Below are positions 23,552 through 36,281 of a stretch of DNA of 64,000 bases, piece after piece. Below the pieces are notes generated by a model. That model was given only the letters and a program-made list of their open reading frames with translations. It made no database searches and was not told where the DNA came from. The stretch comes from Pegea sp. RAD2-039 (taxonomy: Eukaryota > Chordata > Thaliacea > Salpida > Salpidae), in NCBI GenBank assembly GCA_034620365.1, contig JAQGEQ010000123.1, positions 305,024-369,023 of the forward strand, read 5' to 3'. The stretch's first letter is position 1, and every line of letters starts with the position of its first letter. Made by a program: the position numbers and the translations under genes.

Positions 23552-24822
23552 TCATTTTCTTCCAGTTTGCATTGATTTGTTTGGTTTTTGCGGCTTACGC
23601 TTGCCTTTAAACTTTTTTTCTTTCAAAACTTTTATACTTGATAAAGACTCTAAAGATTTTTCATAAAAACAACCGGCTTCCTGTCGATATGCATTATCTT
23701 TATCTTCTTTTAGTTTCTTTGCTATAAAAATAAATTTATCATTTAAATGTATCAGATATTAGCTTTACTAAAACAATTAATCAAATTATTCATTAGTTTT
23801 ACTTTTAACAACACTTTCAACATCTCCAACAGATCCGCTTGGTTTGTTAACAAAATTATCTCCAGATTTAGCAGCTTCATTCATATTAAATTTTTCCGAC
23901 TTTTTTGCTTTTTTAACTGCAGACTGATCCAAGTTTTCATCCGTCAAAATATCATCCATAGACTTAAAAAAAGGTTTGTTTTGTTGAATGACAACTTTTT
24001 ATTATTCTATTTTTAATATTTTTTAATTTATTTTAAATTCAGTATAATCTTTTATAAAATGCTGAAGCAAAATCAGAAAAGTAAATATAACAAAAATAAG
24101 TAAATAATAGAAAGTAAAATAAATTAATAGGATTCAAAATTTGAAGATAAAAATGTTACGTATGACTTATATTCAAAGTTTTGCAATCAAATATTTTCCA
24201 GTAATTCATAAAATATAATGCAACCAAATGTTTGCTTTCATTTTTGAACTAAAAAAATGAAATATTTTTATGATTCATTATTTTCATTACCATCATATCC
24301 TGAATAAAACAATTGATAAGTTGTTGTTTTATTATAGCTGTTTAACTTACCATCTCAAACAAGCTTGGTATACTTTGATCTCCTAATGATTTTATCTAAT
24401 AATTGACGAAACATTTGGTTGTTAGTTTTAGTTTATTTGGTGTCTCTTATAATTTTGTTTTAAAACTTTCTTTAATCAAATCTAACGCAGTTAAACATTT
24501 TACTTATTTTAAGAAGTTTAGTATATCGAGAAAAAATGAGATCTTACTATGTCTTCTATACAATGAGGAAAATTTTCTTCAATAAAGTCTGCAGCTTCGT
24601 CCTGAAATTTTCAATAAAAAGAAGTTTTTACAATTTTATTTTTTGAAATTAAATGAAAAGAGCCATAGTTAGTTTAAATATTTATTTATTTCGAAAACTT
24701 CTGAGATATGACGAAAGAAAAGATTATATAAAGTGACTTACAGTTTCAGCCAAAAATGCTCTTAAGTCTGCATCTAAATCAGGTTCTTCTTCCTTAGAAG
24801 AATCTGTTGACTTTGGTTTCAT
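23552..24822 (-). CDS. Family copy C: intact 6-exon short form, 172 residues
   Basis: Exons in coding order are 24742-24822, 24548-24601, 24351-24395, 24291-24299 (9 nt, DMM), 23803-23962 and 23552-23721, all in frame. The N-terminus is acidic (SSKEEEPDLDADLRAFLAET). Exon 5 has TDENLDQSAVKKAKKSEKF and ends GDVESVVK. Exon 6 gives QEAGCFYEKSLE and the basic tail KRKPQKPNKSMQTGRK. Compared with the long form, exon 5 is 160 instead of 274 nt, and the whole block of repeat modules (exons 6-11) is absent. Exon 5 joins straight to the last exon in phase 1. The 3' flank has AATAAA (minus strand) at 23300-23305. It pairs with H in the palindrome. Function is unknown. Confidence 0.78.
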
Positions 24823-25948
24823 TATGAGAAAAAAAAACTTAGTCTAAATCTGAAACGTTATGTTAACTATTATGTTAATTTTTTTAGCTAAATTAGAAAA
24901 ATAGTGTGAATAAAAAATGCAAGGTTTTGTTTGTTTGGTTGTAAACTTGACTTCTTTTAAAAGAACTTCTTTTTAAACTTCTTTTAGATTCTTTTACAAG
25001 TGTGTATCTATAAAAAATTACAATTGAAAAGCAAATTCAAATTTCTTAACATTTATGGATAAAAAACATTTCGCATTTGATAAAAGTTTTATTTAAACTT
25101 TTACAAATAAAATGGTCTAAAATGCTTTAATTTTGACAAAAAATAAAAAAAAAATATTTCAATTTCATTACAATCCATTTTTTAGCTATACTACAGTGGA
25201 TGTCAAAAATTGTATCTTCAAACATCTATAATAGTAATAAATTGTTTCAGAAAAGCAACAAAACCTAGTAAAAGACCTGATTAAAACGACATTTGTGAAA
25301 AAACAAAACTCTTTCAATTAAATTAATAATAAAATGTGGAACAAGCACAAGGTTAGACCTTAGACACCGATGAAATAAATCATTTAATGGTTGATTGAAA
25401 CACTTAATCGTCAGTGTAGAAGTTGCACTCTTAATGTTAACTAAAAGAACTCGGTTTTGGTTAATTTTTAAAAAAAGACTGTCACAAGATTAGAAACTAA
25501 TAGAAACAAGAAATATAGAGCATTCACTTGAAAAAACCTTACAAAATGTTGACTTTAAAGTAGAAAGATTTGTTTACTTTAATAAAAGTGAAAAGTAATT
25601 TTACCTCATATATAATGTGATTCAAATAAACACATGTTAATACAACTTCTTTAATACATGATAAATTTGACTTAGTTTAATTTTTAAACCATTAATGCTT
25701 TATTAAAGAGTTATCTACATAACACACAATTTGGCTATAATTAGTCTTAAATTTTTTTCACATTTACTGACAATCATATATTAGAGCAAAAATACTCTAA
25801 AGCATTACACATTACACATACAAGCTAATATTGAACCTGTTAATTCATTGCCAGGACTGATACTTTCGCCAAGATAACAGATAGAGGTAGAAATTAAAAA
25901 AACAACAATAACACAAACTAGTAAAGCATCTTACATCCTTAGACATAC

Positions 25949-26028
25949 CGTCACCTACACCTGAAGGTTTATAATGTATTTCCAAATTGTCAGATGTTTC
26001 ATGAAGCATTTTTATTGCATTAAATAAT
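25949..26028 (-). other. Conserved exon-like LFNAIK block, unit C
   Basis: 80 nt between TTTTTTAG and GTATGT. It reads LFNAIKMLHETSDNLEIHYK, then PSGVGDG, and is placed about 1.1 kb upstream of gene C on the same strand. Confidence 0.45.
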
Positions 26029-26497
26029 CTAAAAAAGCAAAATTTTTGATTAAATCTGTTTGAAAAAATTAGAAAAGCAAGATTAAGTTAAGAGTCTTAT
26101 AAGATTTAGTAGATTATATATATTTTTAAGAAGTTACGAAATCTAACATATCTATAAAGTAATTTTTCAAGTGATTATCAGAGATGCAGAAACCTTTATA
26201 TTATAGCATAGAAAAAAGTAGAAGCTAAATACGAAAAACTAAAATTATTTTAAATCAATTTCTAAACATTAGTAAATACTTCTTAGAAGATTAATAAAAT
26301 TTTATTTCAAAAATAAAAAAAGAATGATCTAGTTAAAAACGAAATATTTTCTATTCAAGTTGTTCTTGATTCAGCATAATAGTACAAAAATCTTAAACAC
26401 ATCTAGTGAACATATGTTTAGAAAATTCTATATAAACTTGTTGAAGCTTTATATAAGAAAACATATTACATTTTAATCTGATTTTTTAATCATTTAC

Positions 26498-26509
26498 CTT
26501 GCTTGAGCG
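26498..26509 (-). other. Candidate 12-nt micro-exon, unit C
   Basis: CGCTCAAGCAAG with TTGTTTAAG before it and GTAAATGATT after it. It sits within the conserved stretch that contains CCCGAACGCC. Confidence 0.3.
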
Positions 26510-27885
26510 CTTAAACAATCATTATTTTAGGCGTTCGGGAAAAACGTTAAAAAATTTCGACGAATAATCAAAAATTCAAATTGTAAAAAATTCAAGCTGC
26601 ATGTCTTGCTGGTTTTGTATTTGTAGAAAAATAGTTCTTAGAATTTTAAAATACAGTAATTTTTTTATTCATTTAAAGTAATTAGATACAAAATGTTCTA
26701 ATTTTTCAAACAAAATCGTTTTTGGCTAACCAAATGTAAATTTTGTATATACTTTTTAGAAAGCATTTATGAAACAATTATTAAGTTTAAAAGTTTTGAA
26801 ATTGCTAGAAACTTCTGGCTAGTCTTAGAAAGCCTAGACCAATTTCTAGTACTTTACAATACTACAAAATAAAATTAGTTTATAACTAGTTTAAACATAG
26901 TTCATATTACCTCAATGATATGTATGAAGAAAATAAGTTTATAATTGATAACTAGGCAAAAATTTTTTAATAGCTACTTTTATTAGTTCTAAGTTGGAAC
27001 TTTTCATCAACATAAATCCTTTTCAATAATATTCAAATCTGGATTTGTTCACTTTGTGATTTAAAGTTAAGGAAACTGAATAATGCGTTAAAATATTATT
27101 TATTTGACTTGTGGTTTATTTCAATCAATAAGAATATATTGTGGGTAGGAATTTGAATTAAATGTTAATTTGTTTTATATATTATATATAAAAGATTCTT
27201 GACTTACTTTAAATTTTTAGAAAATTTTCAAGACCTTTCAAAGCATACAAAACTTTAAGCATAACTTTTGAAATTACAAAAAGAGCAAAGTTATTAATTA
27301 TATTTGAGCTCTGAGATTTACAATAATTTTTAGCTACCTCTTGGTTTATATGATTAAATACCTTCTTAAAACTCTATTGATATGGTTGAATGAGTTGGTA
27401 AACAATGTACCGCAGTGAAAAGTATATTCATCGTTTATAAATTTGTTTATTAGTGACAAAATGTAATTTAATACATATTTACCTCATATGCTAGATAGAC
27501 TAACAATATCTCTTCAATTTTTCTGAAAACTGAGCAATGATTGAGAGTCATTAACAAAAAATATTTCAGAGAAAATTACAAAAATACTTACAAGTTTTCT
27601 TACTAAAAATAATAAAACACAAAAGAAGTAAATTTAATGTTTCTATTTGAGCTTGAAATTCTTGAGAACGAAAAAATTACTTATATTGCAAGATTTCAAT
27701 TTGAAATTTGTAGAAACAGTAAATCTTAAAAAAATAAAGAACTGAAAAAAGTGAGATTTGTGAATTAAATTTCTCTATTACAACATAAAATTATCTTTTT
27801 CTAAAGAAGAGACTAAAAGTTTTGATACTTTAAATCAAATGGATTCATTTCTGAACAGTACCAAAACGTAAACAGTCTTAAATTT

Positions 27886-29156
27886 TCATTTTCTCCCAGT
27901 TCCCATTGATTTGTCTGGTTTTTGCGGCTTACGGTTGCCTTTAAACTTTTTTTCTTTGAAAACTTTCTTACTTGATGAAGACTCCAAAGATTTTACATAA
28001 GAACAACCAGCTTCCTGTCGATATGCATTATCTTTATCTTCTTTTAGTTTCTTTGCTATAAAAATATATTTATCATTTAAATGTATCAGATATTAGCTTT
28101 ACTAAAACAATTAATCAAATTATTCATTAGTTTTACTTTTAACAACACTTTCAACATCTCCAACAGATCCGCTTGGTTTGTTAACAAAACTGTCTCCAGA
28201 CTTAGCAGCTTCATTCATATGAAATTTTTCCGACTTTTTTGCTTTTTTAACTGCAGACTGATCCAAGTTTTCATCCGTCAAAATATCATCCATAGACTTA
28301 AAAAAAGGTTTGTTTTGTTGAATGACTACTTTTTATTATTCTATTTTTAATATTTTTTAATTTATTTTAAATTCAGTATAATCTTTTATAAAATGCTGAA
28401 GCAAAATCAGAAAAGTAAATATAACAAAAATAAGTAAATAATAGAAAGTAAAATAAATTAATAGGATTCAAAATTTGAAGATAAAAATGTTACGTATGAC
28501 TTATGTTCAAAGTTTTGCAATCAAATATTTTCCAGTAATTCATAAAATATAATGTAACCAAATGTTTGCTTTAATTTTTGAACTAAAAAAATGAAATATT
28601 TTTATGATTCATTATTTTCATTACCATCATATCCTGAATAAAACAATTGATAAGTTGTTGTTTTATTATAGCTGTTTAACTTACCATCTCAAACAAGCTT
28701 GATGTACTTTGATCTCCTAATGATTTTATCTAATAATTGACGAAACATTTGGTTGTTAGTTTTAGTTTATTTGGTGTCTCTTCAAATTTTTTTTTTAAAC
28801 TCTCTTTAATCAAATCTAACGCAATTAAACATTTTACTTATTTTAAGAAGTTTAGTATATCGAGAAAAAATGAGATCTTACTATGGTTTCTATACAATGA
28901 GGAAAATTTTCTTCAATAAAGTCTGCAGCTTCGTCCAGAAATTTTCAATAAAAAAGAGTTTTTACAATTTTATTTTTTGAAATTAAATGAAAAGAGCCAT
29001 AGTTAGTTTAAATATTTATTTATTCCGAAAACTTCTGAGATATGAAGAAAGAAAAGATTATATAAAGTGACTTACAGTTTCAGCCAAAAATGCCCTTAAG
29101 TCTGCATCTAATTCAGGTTCTTCTTCCTTAGAAGAATCTGTTGACTTTGGTTTCAT
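27886..29156 (-). CDS. Family copy D: short form with exon 2 acceptor lost
   Basis: Exons are 29076-29156, 28882-28935, 28685-28729, 28625-28633, 28137-28296 and 27886-28055. The bases before exon 2 read TTTCTG instead of TTTCAG (the change lies at 28936-28937), so the normal acceptor is gone. Exon 2 is 54 nt in phase 0, so skipping it keeps the frame and would give 154 instead of 172 residues. The other exons are open. The tail reads NRKPQKPDKSMGTGRK, shared with G apart from N/K. The AATAAA of the other copies is ATTAAA here (27633-27638). The copy may be expressed in exon-skipped form or be a young pseudogene. Confidence 0.7.
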
Positions 29157-30276
29157 TATGAGAAAAAAAAACTTAGTCTAAATCTGAAACATTATGTTAA
29201 TTATTATGTTAATTTTTTAGTTAAATTAGAAAAATAGTGTGACTAAATAATACATGGTTTTGTTTGTTTGCTTATAAACTTGACTTCTTTTAAAAGAACT
29301 TCTTTTTAAACTTCTTTTAGATTCTTTTACAAGTGTGTATCTATAAAAAATTACAATTGAAAAGCAAATTCAAATTTCTTACCATTTATGGATAAAAAAC
29401 ATTTCGCATTTGATAAAAGTTTTATTAAATTTTACAAATATAACGGTCTAAAATGCTTTAATTTTGACAAAAAAAAAAAAAATATTTCAATTTCATTACA
29501 ATCCATTTTCTAGCTATACTACAGTGGATGTCAAAAATTGTATCTTCAAACATCTATAATAGTAATAAATTGTTTCAGGAAAGCAACAAAACCTAGTAAA
29601 AGACCTGATTAAAACAACATTTGTGAAAAAACAAAACTCTTTCAATTAAATTAACAATAAAATGTGAAACAAACACAAGGTTAGACCTTAGACACCGATG
29701 AAATAAATCATTTAATGGTTGATTGAAACACTTAATCGTCAGTGTAGAAGTTGCATCCATAATGTTAACTAAAAGAACTCGGTTTTGGTTAATTTTTAAA
29801 AAAAGACTGTCACAAGCTTAGAAACTAATAGAAACAAGAAATATAGAGCATTCACTTAAAAAAAACCTTACAAAATGTTGACTTTAAAGTAGAAAGATTT
29901 GTTTACTTTGATAAATGTGAAAAGTAATTTTACCTCATACATAATGTGCTTCAAATAAACACATGTTAATACAACTTCTTTAATACATGATAAATTTGAC
30001 TTAATTTAATTTTTAAACCATTAATGCTTTATTAAAGAGTTATCTACATAATAAACAATTTGGCTATATTAGTCTTAAATTTTTTTCACATTTACTGACA
30101 ATCATATATTAGAGCAAAAATACTCTAAAGCATTACACATTACACATACAAGCTAATATTGAACCTGTTAATTCATTGCCAGCCCTGATACTTTCGTCAA
30201 GATAACAGATAGAGGTAGAAATTAAAAAAACAAAAATAACACAAACTAGTAAAGCATCTTACATACTTAGACATAC

Positions 30277-30356
30277 CGTCACCTACACCTGAAGGTTTAT
30301 AATGTATTTCCAAATTGTCAGATGTTTTACAAAGCATTTTTATTGCATTAAATAAT
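30277..30356 (-). other. Conserved exon-like LFNAIK block, unit D
   Basis: 80 nt, same splice-like borders. One codon pair differs (MLCKTSDN instead of MLHETSDN). Confidence 0.45.
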
Positions 30357-30826
30357 CTAAAAAAGCAAAATTTTTGATTAAATCTGTTTGAAAAAATTAG
30401 AAAAGCAAGATTAAGTTAAGAGCCTTATAAGATTTAGTAGATTATAAATATTTTTTAGGAAGTTACGAAATCTAACATTTCTATAAAGTAATTTTTCAAG
30501 TGATTATCAGAGATGCAGAAACCTTTATATTATAGCATAGAAAAGAGTAGAAGCTAAATACGAAAAACTAAAATTATTTTAAATCAATTTCTAAACATTA
30601 GTAAATACTTCTTAGAAGATTAATAAAATTTTATTTCAAAAATAAAAAAATAATGATCTAGTTAAAAACGAAATATTTTCTATTCAAGTTGTTCTTGATT
30701 CAGCATAATAGTACAAAAATCTTAAACACATCTAGTGAACATAAGTTTAGAAAATTCTATATAAACCTGTTGAAGCTTTATATAAGAAAACATATTACAT
30801 TTTAATCTGATTTTTTAATCATTTAC

Positions 30827-30838
30827 CTTGCTTGAGCG
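30827..30838 (-). other. Candidate 12-nt micro-exon, unit D
   Basis: Same 12 bases and same splice-like flanks as unit C. Confidence 0.3.
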
Positions 30839-32213
30839 CTTAAACAATCATTATTTTAGGCGTTCGGGAAAAACGTTAAAAAATTTCTACGAATAATCAA
30901 AAATTCAAATTGTAAAAAATTCAAGCTGCATGTCTTGCTGGTTTTGTATTTGTAAAAAAATAGTTCTTAGAATTTTAAAATACAGTAATTTTTTTATTCA
31001 TTTAAAGTAAGTAGATAAAAAACGTTCTAATTTTTCAATCAAAATCGTTTTTAGCTAACGAAATGTAAATTTTGTATATACTTTTTAGAAAGCATTTATG
31101 AAACAATTATTAAGTTTAAAAGTTTTGAAATTGCTAGAAACTTCTGGCTAGTCTTAGAAAGCCTAGATCAATTTCTAGTACTTTACAATACTACAAAATA
31201 AAATTAGTTTAAAACTAGTTTAAACATAGTTCATATTACCTCAATGATATGTATGAAGAAAATAAGTTTATAATTGATAACTAGGCAAAAAATTTTTAAT
31301 TGCTATTTCTATTAGTATTAAGTTGGAACTTTTCATAACTTAAATCCTTTTCAATAATATTCAAATCTGGATTTGTTCACTTTGTGATTTAAAGTTAAGG
31401 AAACTGAATAATGCGTTAAAATATTATTTATTTGACTTGTGGTTTATTTTCAAACAATAAAAATATATTGTGGGTAGGAATTTAAATTAAATGTTTATTT
31501 GTTTTATATATTATATATAAAAGATTCTTGACTTACTTTAAATTTTTAGAAAATTTTCAAGACCTTTCAAAGCATACAAAGCTTTAAGCATAACTTTTGA
31601 AATTACAAAAACAGCAAAGTTATTAATTATATTTGAGCTCTGAGATTTACAATAATTTTTAACTACCTCTTGGTTTATATGATTAAACACCTTCTTAAAA
31701 CTCTATTGATATGGTTGAATGAGTTGGTAAACAATGTACCACAGTGCAAAGTATATCTATCGTTTTTAAATTTATTTATAAATGACAAAATGTAATTAAT
31801 TACAGATTTACCCCATATGCTAGATAGACTAACAAAATCTCTTCAATTTTTCTGAAAACTGAGCAATGATTAAGATTCATTAACAAAAAACATTCCAGAA
31901 AAAATTACAAAAATACTTACAAGATTATTACTAAAAATAATAAAACACAAAAGTAGTAAATTTATTGTTTCTATTTGAGCTTGAAATTCTTGAGAACGAA
32001 AAAATTACTTATATTGCAAGATTTCAATTTGAAATTTGTAGAAACAGTAAATCTTAAAAAAATAAAGAACTGAAAAAAGTGAGATTTGTAAATTAAATTT
32101 CTCTATTACAACATAGAATTATGTTTTTATAAAGAAGAGACTAAAAGTTTTGATACTTTAAATCAAATGGATTCATTTCTGAACAGTACCAAAACATAAA
32201 TAGTCTTAAATTT

Positions 32214-32774
32214 TCATTTTCTTCCAGTTCCCATTGATTTGTCTGGTTTTTGCGGCTTACGCTTGCCTTTAAACATTTTTTCTTTGAAAACTTTTTTACT
32301 TGATGAAGACTCTAAAGATTTTTTATAAGAACAACCAGCTTCCTGTCGATATGCATTATCTTTATCCTCTTTTAGTTTCTTTACTATAAAATTATATTTG
32401 TCATTAATATGTATCAGATATTAGCTTTACTAAAACAATTAATCAAATTATTCATTAGTTTTACTTTTAACAACACTTTCAACATCTCCAACATATCCGA
32501 TTGGTTTGTTAACAAAACTATCTCCAGATTTATCAGCTTCATTCATATTAAATTTTTCCGACTTTTTTGCTTTTTTAACTGCAGACTGATCCAAGTTTTC
32601 CTCCGTCAAAATATCATCCATAGACTTAAAAAAAGGTTTGTTAAGAAAACTTATAAAATTTGACGAAAGAAAAGATTATATTAATTGACTTACAGTTTCA
32701 GCCAAAAATGCTCTTAAGTCTGCATCTAATTCATGTTCTTCTTCCTTAGAAGAATCTGTTGACTTTGGTTTCAT
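32214..32774 (-). CDS. Family copy E: short form lacking exons 2-4, 136 residues
   Basis: Only three exons remain: 32694-32774, 32465-32624 and 32214-32383. A deletion of about 713 bp runs from intron 1 to intron 4 (junction near 32640) and removed exons 2, 3 and the 9-nt exon 4. All lost exons are phase 0, so exon 1 joins exon 5 in frame, with a remaining intron of 69 bp ending in TTTAAG. One residue in the acidic start is changed (EEEHELDAD). Exon 6 begins with T instead of C, giving I for T at the junction. The tail is PDKSMGTGRK as in D and G. AATAAA (minus strand) is at 31961-31966. The palindrome partner F is full length, so the deletion postdates the inversion or was not copied to the other arm. 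Confidence 0.7.
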
Positions 32775-33891
32775 TATGAGAAAAAAAAACTTAGTCTAAA
32801 TCTGAAATATTATGTTAATTATTATGTTAATTTTTTTAGCTAAACTAGAAAAATAGTTTGACTAAAAAATGCAAGGTTTTGTTTGTTTGGTTGTAAACTC
32901 AACTTCTTTTAAAAGAACTTCTTTTTAAACTTCTTTTAGATTCTTTTACAAGTGTGTATCTATAAAAAATTATAATTGGAAAGCAAATTCAAATTTCTTC
33001 CCATTTATGGATAAAAAACATTTCGCATTTGATAAAAGTTTTATTTAAACTTTTACAAATATAATAGTCTGAAATGCTTTAGTTTTGACAATAAATAAAA
33101 AAAAATTTCAATTTCATTACAATCCATTTTTAATCTATACTACAGTGGGCGTCAAAAATTGTATCTTCAAACATCTATAATAGTAATAAATTGTTTCAGA
33201 AAAGCAACAAAACCTAGTAAAAGACCTGATTTAAACGACATTTGTAAAAAAAACAAAACTCTTTCAATTAAATTAATAATAAAATGTGGAACAAACATAA
33301 GGTTAGATCTTAGACACCGATGAAATAAATCATTTAATGGTTGATTGAACCACTCAATCGTCAGTGTAGAAGTTGCATCCATAATGTTAACTAAAAGAAA
33401 TAGTTTTGGTTAATTTAAAAAACAAGACTGTCACAAGCTTAGAACATAATAGAAACAAGAAATTTAGAGCATTCACTTAAAAAAAACCTTACAAAATGTT
33501 GACTTTAAAGTAGAAAGATTTGTTTACTTTGATAAAAGTGAAAAGTAATTTTACCTCATACACAATGTGATTCAAATAAACACATGTTAATACAACTTCT
33601 TTAATACATGATAAATTTGACTTAATTTAATTTTTAAACCATTAATGCTTTATTAAAGAGTTATCTACATAACACACAATTTGGCTATAATTAGTCTTAA
33701 ATTTTTTTCACATTTACTGACAATCATATATTAGAGCAAAAATACTCTAAAGCATTACACATACAAGCTAATATTGAACCTGTTAAATCATTGCCAGCCC
33801 TGATACTTTCGCCAAGATAACAGATAGAGGTAGAAATTAAAAAAACAAAAATAACACAAACTAGTAAAACATCTTACATACTTAGACATAC

Positions 33892-33971
33892 TGTCACCTA
33901 CACCTGAAGGTTTATAATGTATTTCCAAATTGTCAGATGTTTCAGGAAGCATTTTTATTGCATTAAATAAT
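33892..33971 (-). other. Conserved exon-like LFNAIK block, unit E
   Basis: 80 nt, same borders. The last exon base before GTATGT is A instead of G. Confidence 0.45.
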
Positions 33972-34440
33972 CTAAAAAAGCAAAATTTTTGATTAAATCT
34001 GTTTGAAAAAATTAGAAAAGCAAGATTAAGTTAAGAGCCTTATAAGATTTAGTAGATTATATATATTTTTAAGAAGTTACGAAATGTAACATTTCTATAA
34101 AGTAATTTTTCAAGTAATTATGAGAGATGCAGAAACCTTTCTATTTAAGCATAGAAAAAAGTATAAGCTAAATACGAAAATATAAAATTATTTTAAATCA
34201 ATTTCTAAACATTAGTAAATACTTCTTAGAAGATTAATAAAATTTTACTTCAAAAATAAAAAAATAATGACCTAGTTAAAAACGAAATATTTTCTATTCA
34301 AGTTGTTCTTGATTCAGCATAATAGTACAAAAATCTTAAACACAACTAGTGAACATATGCTTAGAAAAGTATAAATAAACTTGTTGAAGCTTTATATAAG
34401 AGAACACATTTCATTTTAATCTGATTTTTTAATCATTTAC

Positions 34441-34452
34441 CTTGCTTGAGCG
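34441..34452 (-). other. Candidate 12-nt micro-exon, unit E
   Basis: Same 12 bases with GTAAATGATT after it, close to the palindrome centre. The partner unit F has lost it in the 257-bp deletion. Confidence 0.3.
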
Positions 34453-34575
34453 CTTAAACAATCATTATTTTAGGCGTTCGGGAAAAACGTTTAAAAATTT
34501 CTACGAATAATCAAAAATTCAAGCTGCATTTCTTGCTGGTTTTGTATCTGTTAAAAAATAGTTTTTAGAATTTTA

Positions 34576-34711
34576 AATAGAATAATTGTTTCATAAATGC
34601 TTTCTAAAAAGTATATACAAAATTTACATTTGGTTAGCCAAAAACGATTTTGTTTGAAAAATTAGAACGTTTTGTATCTAATTACTTTAAATGAATAAAA
34701 AATTACTGTAA
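34576..34711. other. Palindrome centre (spacer/loop, about 136 bp)
   Basis: Left-arm sequence ending in GTTTTTAGAATTTTAAA (34559-34575) meets its inverse TTTAAAATTTTAAGAACTAT from about 34711. The DNA between (ATTTACATTTGGTTAGCC and neighbours) occurs once here. The same segment is present in every tandem unit, for example near 38.70 kb and, inverted, near 31.07 kb. The centre is therefore a unit segment present in right-arm orientation only, not foreign DNA. Confidence 0.75.
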
Positions 34712-35076
34712 TTTAAAATTTTAAGAACTATTTTTTTACAAATACAACACCAGCAAGACATGCAGCTTGAATTTTTTACAATTTGAATTTTTGATTATTC
34801 GTCGAAATTTTATTAATCTTCTAAGAAGTATTTACTAATGTTTAGAAATTGATTTAAAATAATTTGTTTTTCGTATTTAGCTTCTACTTTTTTCTATGCT
34901 ATAATATAAAGGTTTCTGCATCTCTGATAATCACTTGAAAAATTACTTTATAGAAATGTTAGATTTCGTAACTTCTTAAAAATATATTTAATCTACTAAA
35001 TCTTATAAGGCTCGTAACTTAATCTTGGTTTTCTAATTTTTTCAAACAGATTTAATCATAAATTTTGCTTTTTCAG

Positions 35077-35156
35077 ATTATTTAATGCAATAAAAATGCT
35101 TCATGAAACATCTGACAATTTGGAAATACATTATAAACCTTCAGGTGTAGGTGACG
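35077..35156 (+). other. Conserved exon-like LFNAIK block, unit F
   Basis: 80 nt between TTTTTCAG and GTATGT. It reads LFNAIKMLHETSDN, then KPSGVGDG, 1.1 kb before gene F. Confidence 0.45.
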
Positions 35157-36281
35157 GTATGTCTAAGGATGTAAGATGCTTTACTAGTTTGTGTTATTGT
35201 TGTTTTTTTAATATCTACCTCTATTTGTTATCTTGGCGAAAGTATCAGTCCTGGCAATGAATTAACAGGTTCAATATTAGCTTGTATGTGTAATGTGTAA
35301 TGCTTTAGAGTATTTTTGCTCTAATATATGATTGTCAGTAAATGTGAAAAAAATTTAAGACTAATTATAGCCAAATTGTGTGTTATGAAGATAACTCTTT
35401 AATAAAGCATTAATGGTTTAAAAATTAAATTCAGTCAAATTTATCATGTATTAAAGAAGTTGTATTAACATGTGTTTATTTGAATCACATTATGTATGAG
35501 GTAAAATTACTTTTCACTTTTATCAAAGTAAACAAATCTTTCTACTTTAAAGTCAACATTTTGTATGGTTTTTTTAAGTGAATGCTCTATATTTCTTGTT
35601 TCAATTAGTTTCTAAGCTTGTGACAGTCTTTTTTTAAAAATTAACCAAAACCGAGTTCTTTTAGTTAACATTAAGAATGCAACTTCTACACTGACGATTA
35701 AGTGTTTCAATCAACCATTAAATGATTTATTTCATCGGTGTTTAAGTTCTAACCTTGTGTTTGTTTCACATTTTATTGTTAATTTAATTGAAAGAGTTTT
35801 GTTTTTTCACAAATGTCGTTTTAATCAGGTCTCTTACTAGGTTTTGTTGCTTTTCTAAAACAATCTATTACTATTATAGATGTTTGAAGGTACAATTTTA
35901 GACGTCCACTGTAGTATAGCTTAAAAATGGATTGTAATGAAATAGAAATATTTATTTTTTATTTTTTGTCAAAATTAAACCATTTTAGACCATTTTATTT
36001 GTACAAGTTTAAATAAAACCTTTATCAAATTCGAAATGTTTTTTATCCATAAATGGTAAGAAATTTGAATTTGCTTTCCAATTATAATTTTTTATAGATA
36101 CACACTTGTAAAAGAATCTAAAAAAAGTTTAAAAAGAAGTGCTTTTAAAAGAAGTTAAGTTTACAACCAAACAAACAAAACCTTGCATTTTTTATTCAAA
36201 CTATTTTTCTAATTTAGCTAAAAAATTAACATAATAATTAACATAATGTTTCAGATTTAGACTAAGTTTTTTTTTCTCATA

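Larger units (their letters stand above)
5828..34575 (+). repeat. Left arm of giant palindrome (inverted repeat)
   Basis: The reverse complement of this arm recurs in the right arm in the same order. Paired landmarks sum to about 69828 in the outer part: 5828 with 64000, gene A start 10995 with gene J start 58834, gene B start 18579 with gene I start 51248. The sum is about 69775 for C/H and D/G and about 69056 for E/F, reflecting indels near the centre. Much of the outer arm is almost identical to its partner. The true outer edge may lie left of 5828, but cannot be tested because the right arm leaves the window. Confidence 0.9.
22945..34575 (-). repeat. Left tandem array, period about 4.33 kb (units C, D, E)
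   Basis: Three head-to-tail units each contain a 12-nt exon-like site, an LFNAIK block, the gene and a conserved 3' flank. Stop codons of C, D and E are at 23552, 27886 and 32214, giving spacings of 4334 and 4328. Unit E is shortened by loss of about 713 bp covering exons 2-4. The outer edge is placed where similarity to the equivalent flank near 27.13 kb fades. Confidence 0.85.

Noticed and set aside
23747-24016. 89-codon plus-strand frame repeated at 28081, 32409 and, inverted, at 41697
   Set aside because: It is the antisense of exon 5 and its introns in copies C, D, E and G. Its openness follows from the real exon on the other strand.
33167-33382. 71-codon minus-strand frame, and a related 69-codon plus-strand frame at 40027-40236
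   Set aside because: They lie in the 5' spacer of units E and G, are broken in the sister units, and have no splice borders. They probably arose by chance.
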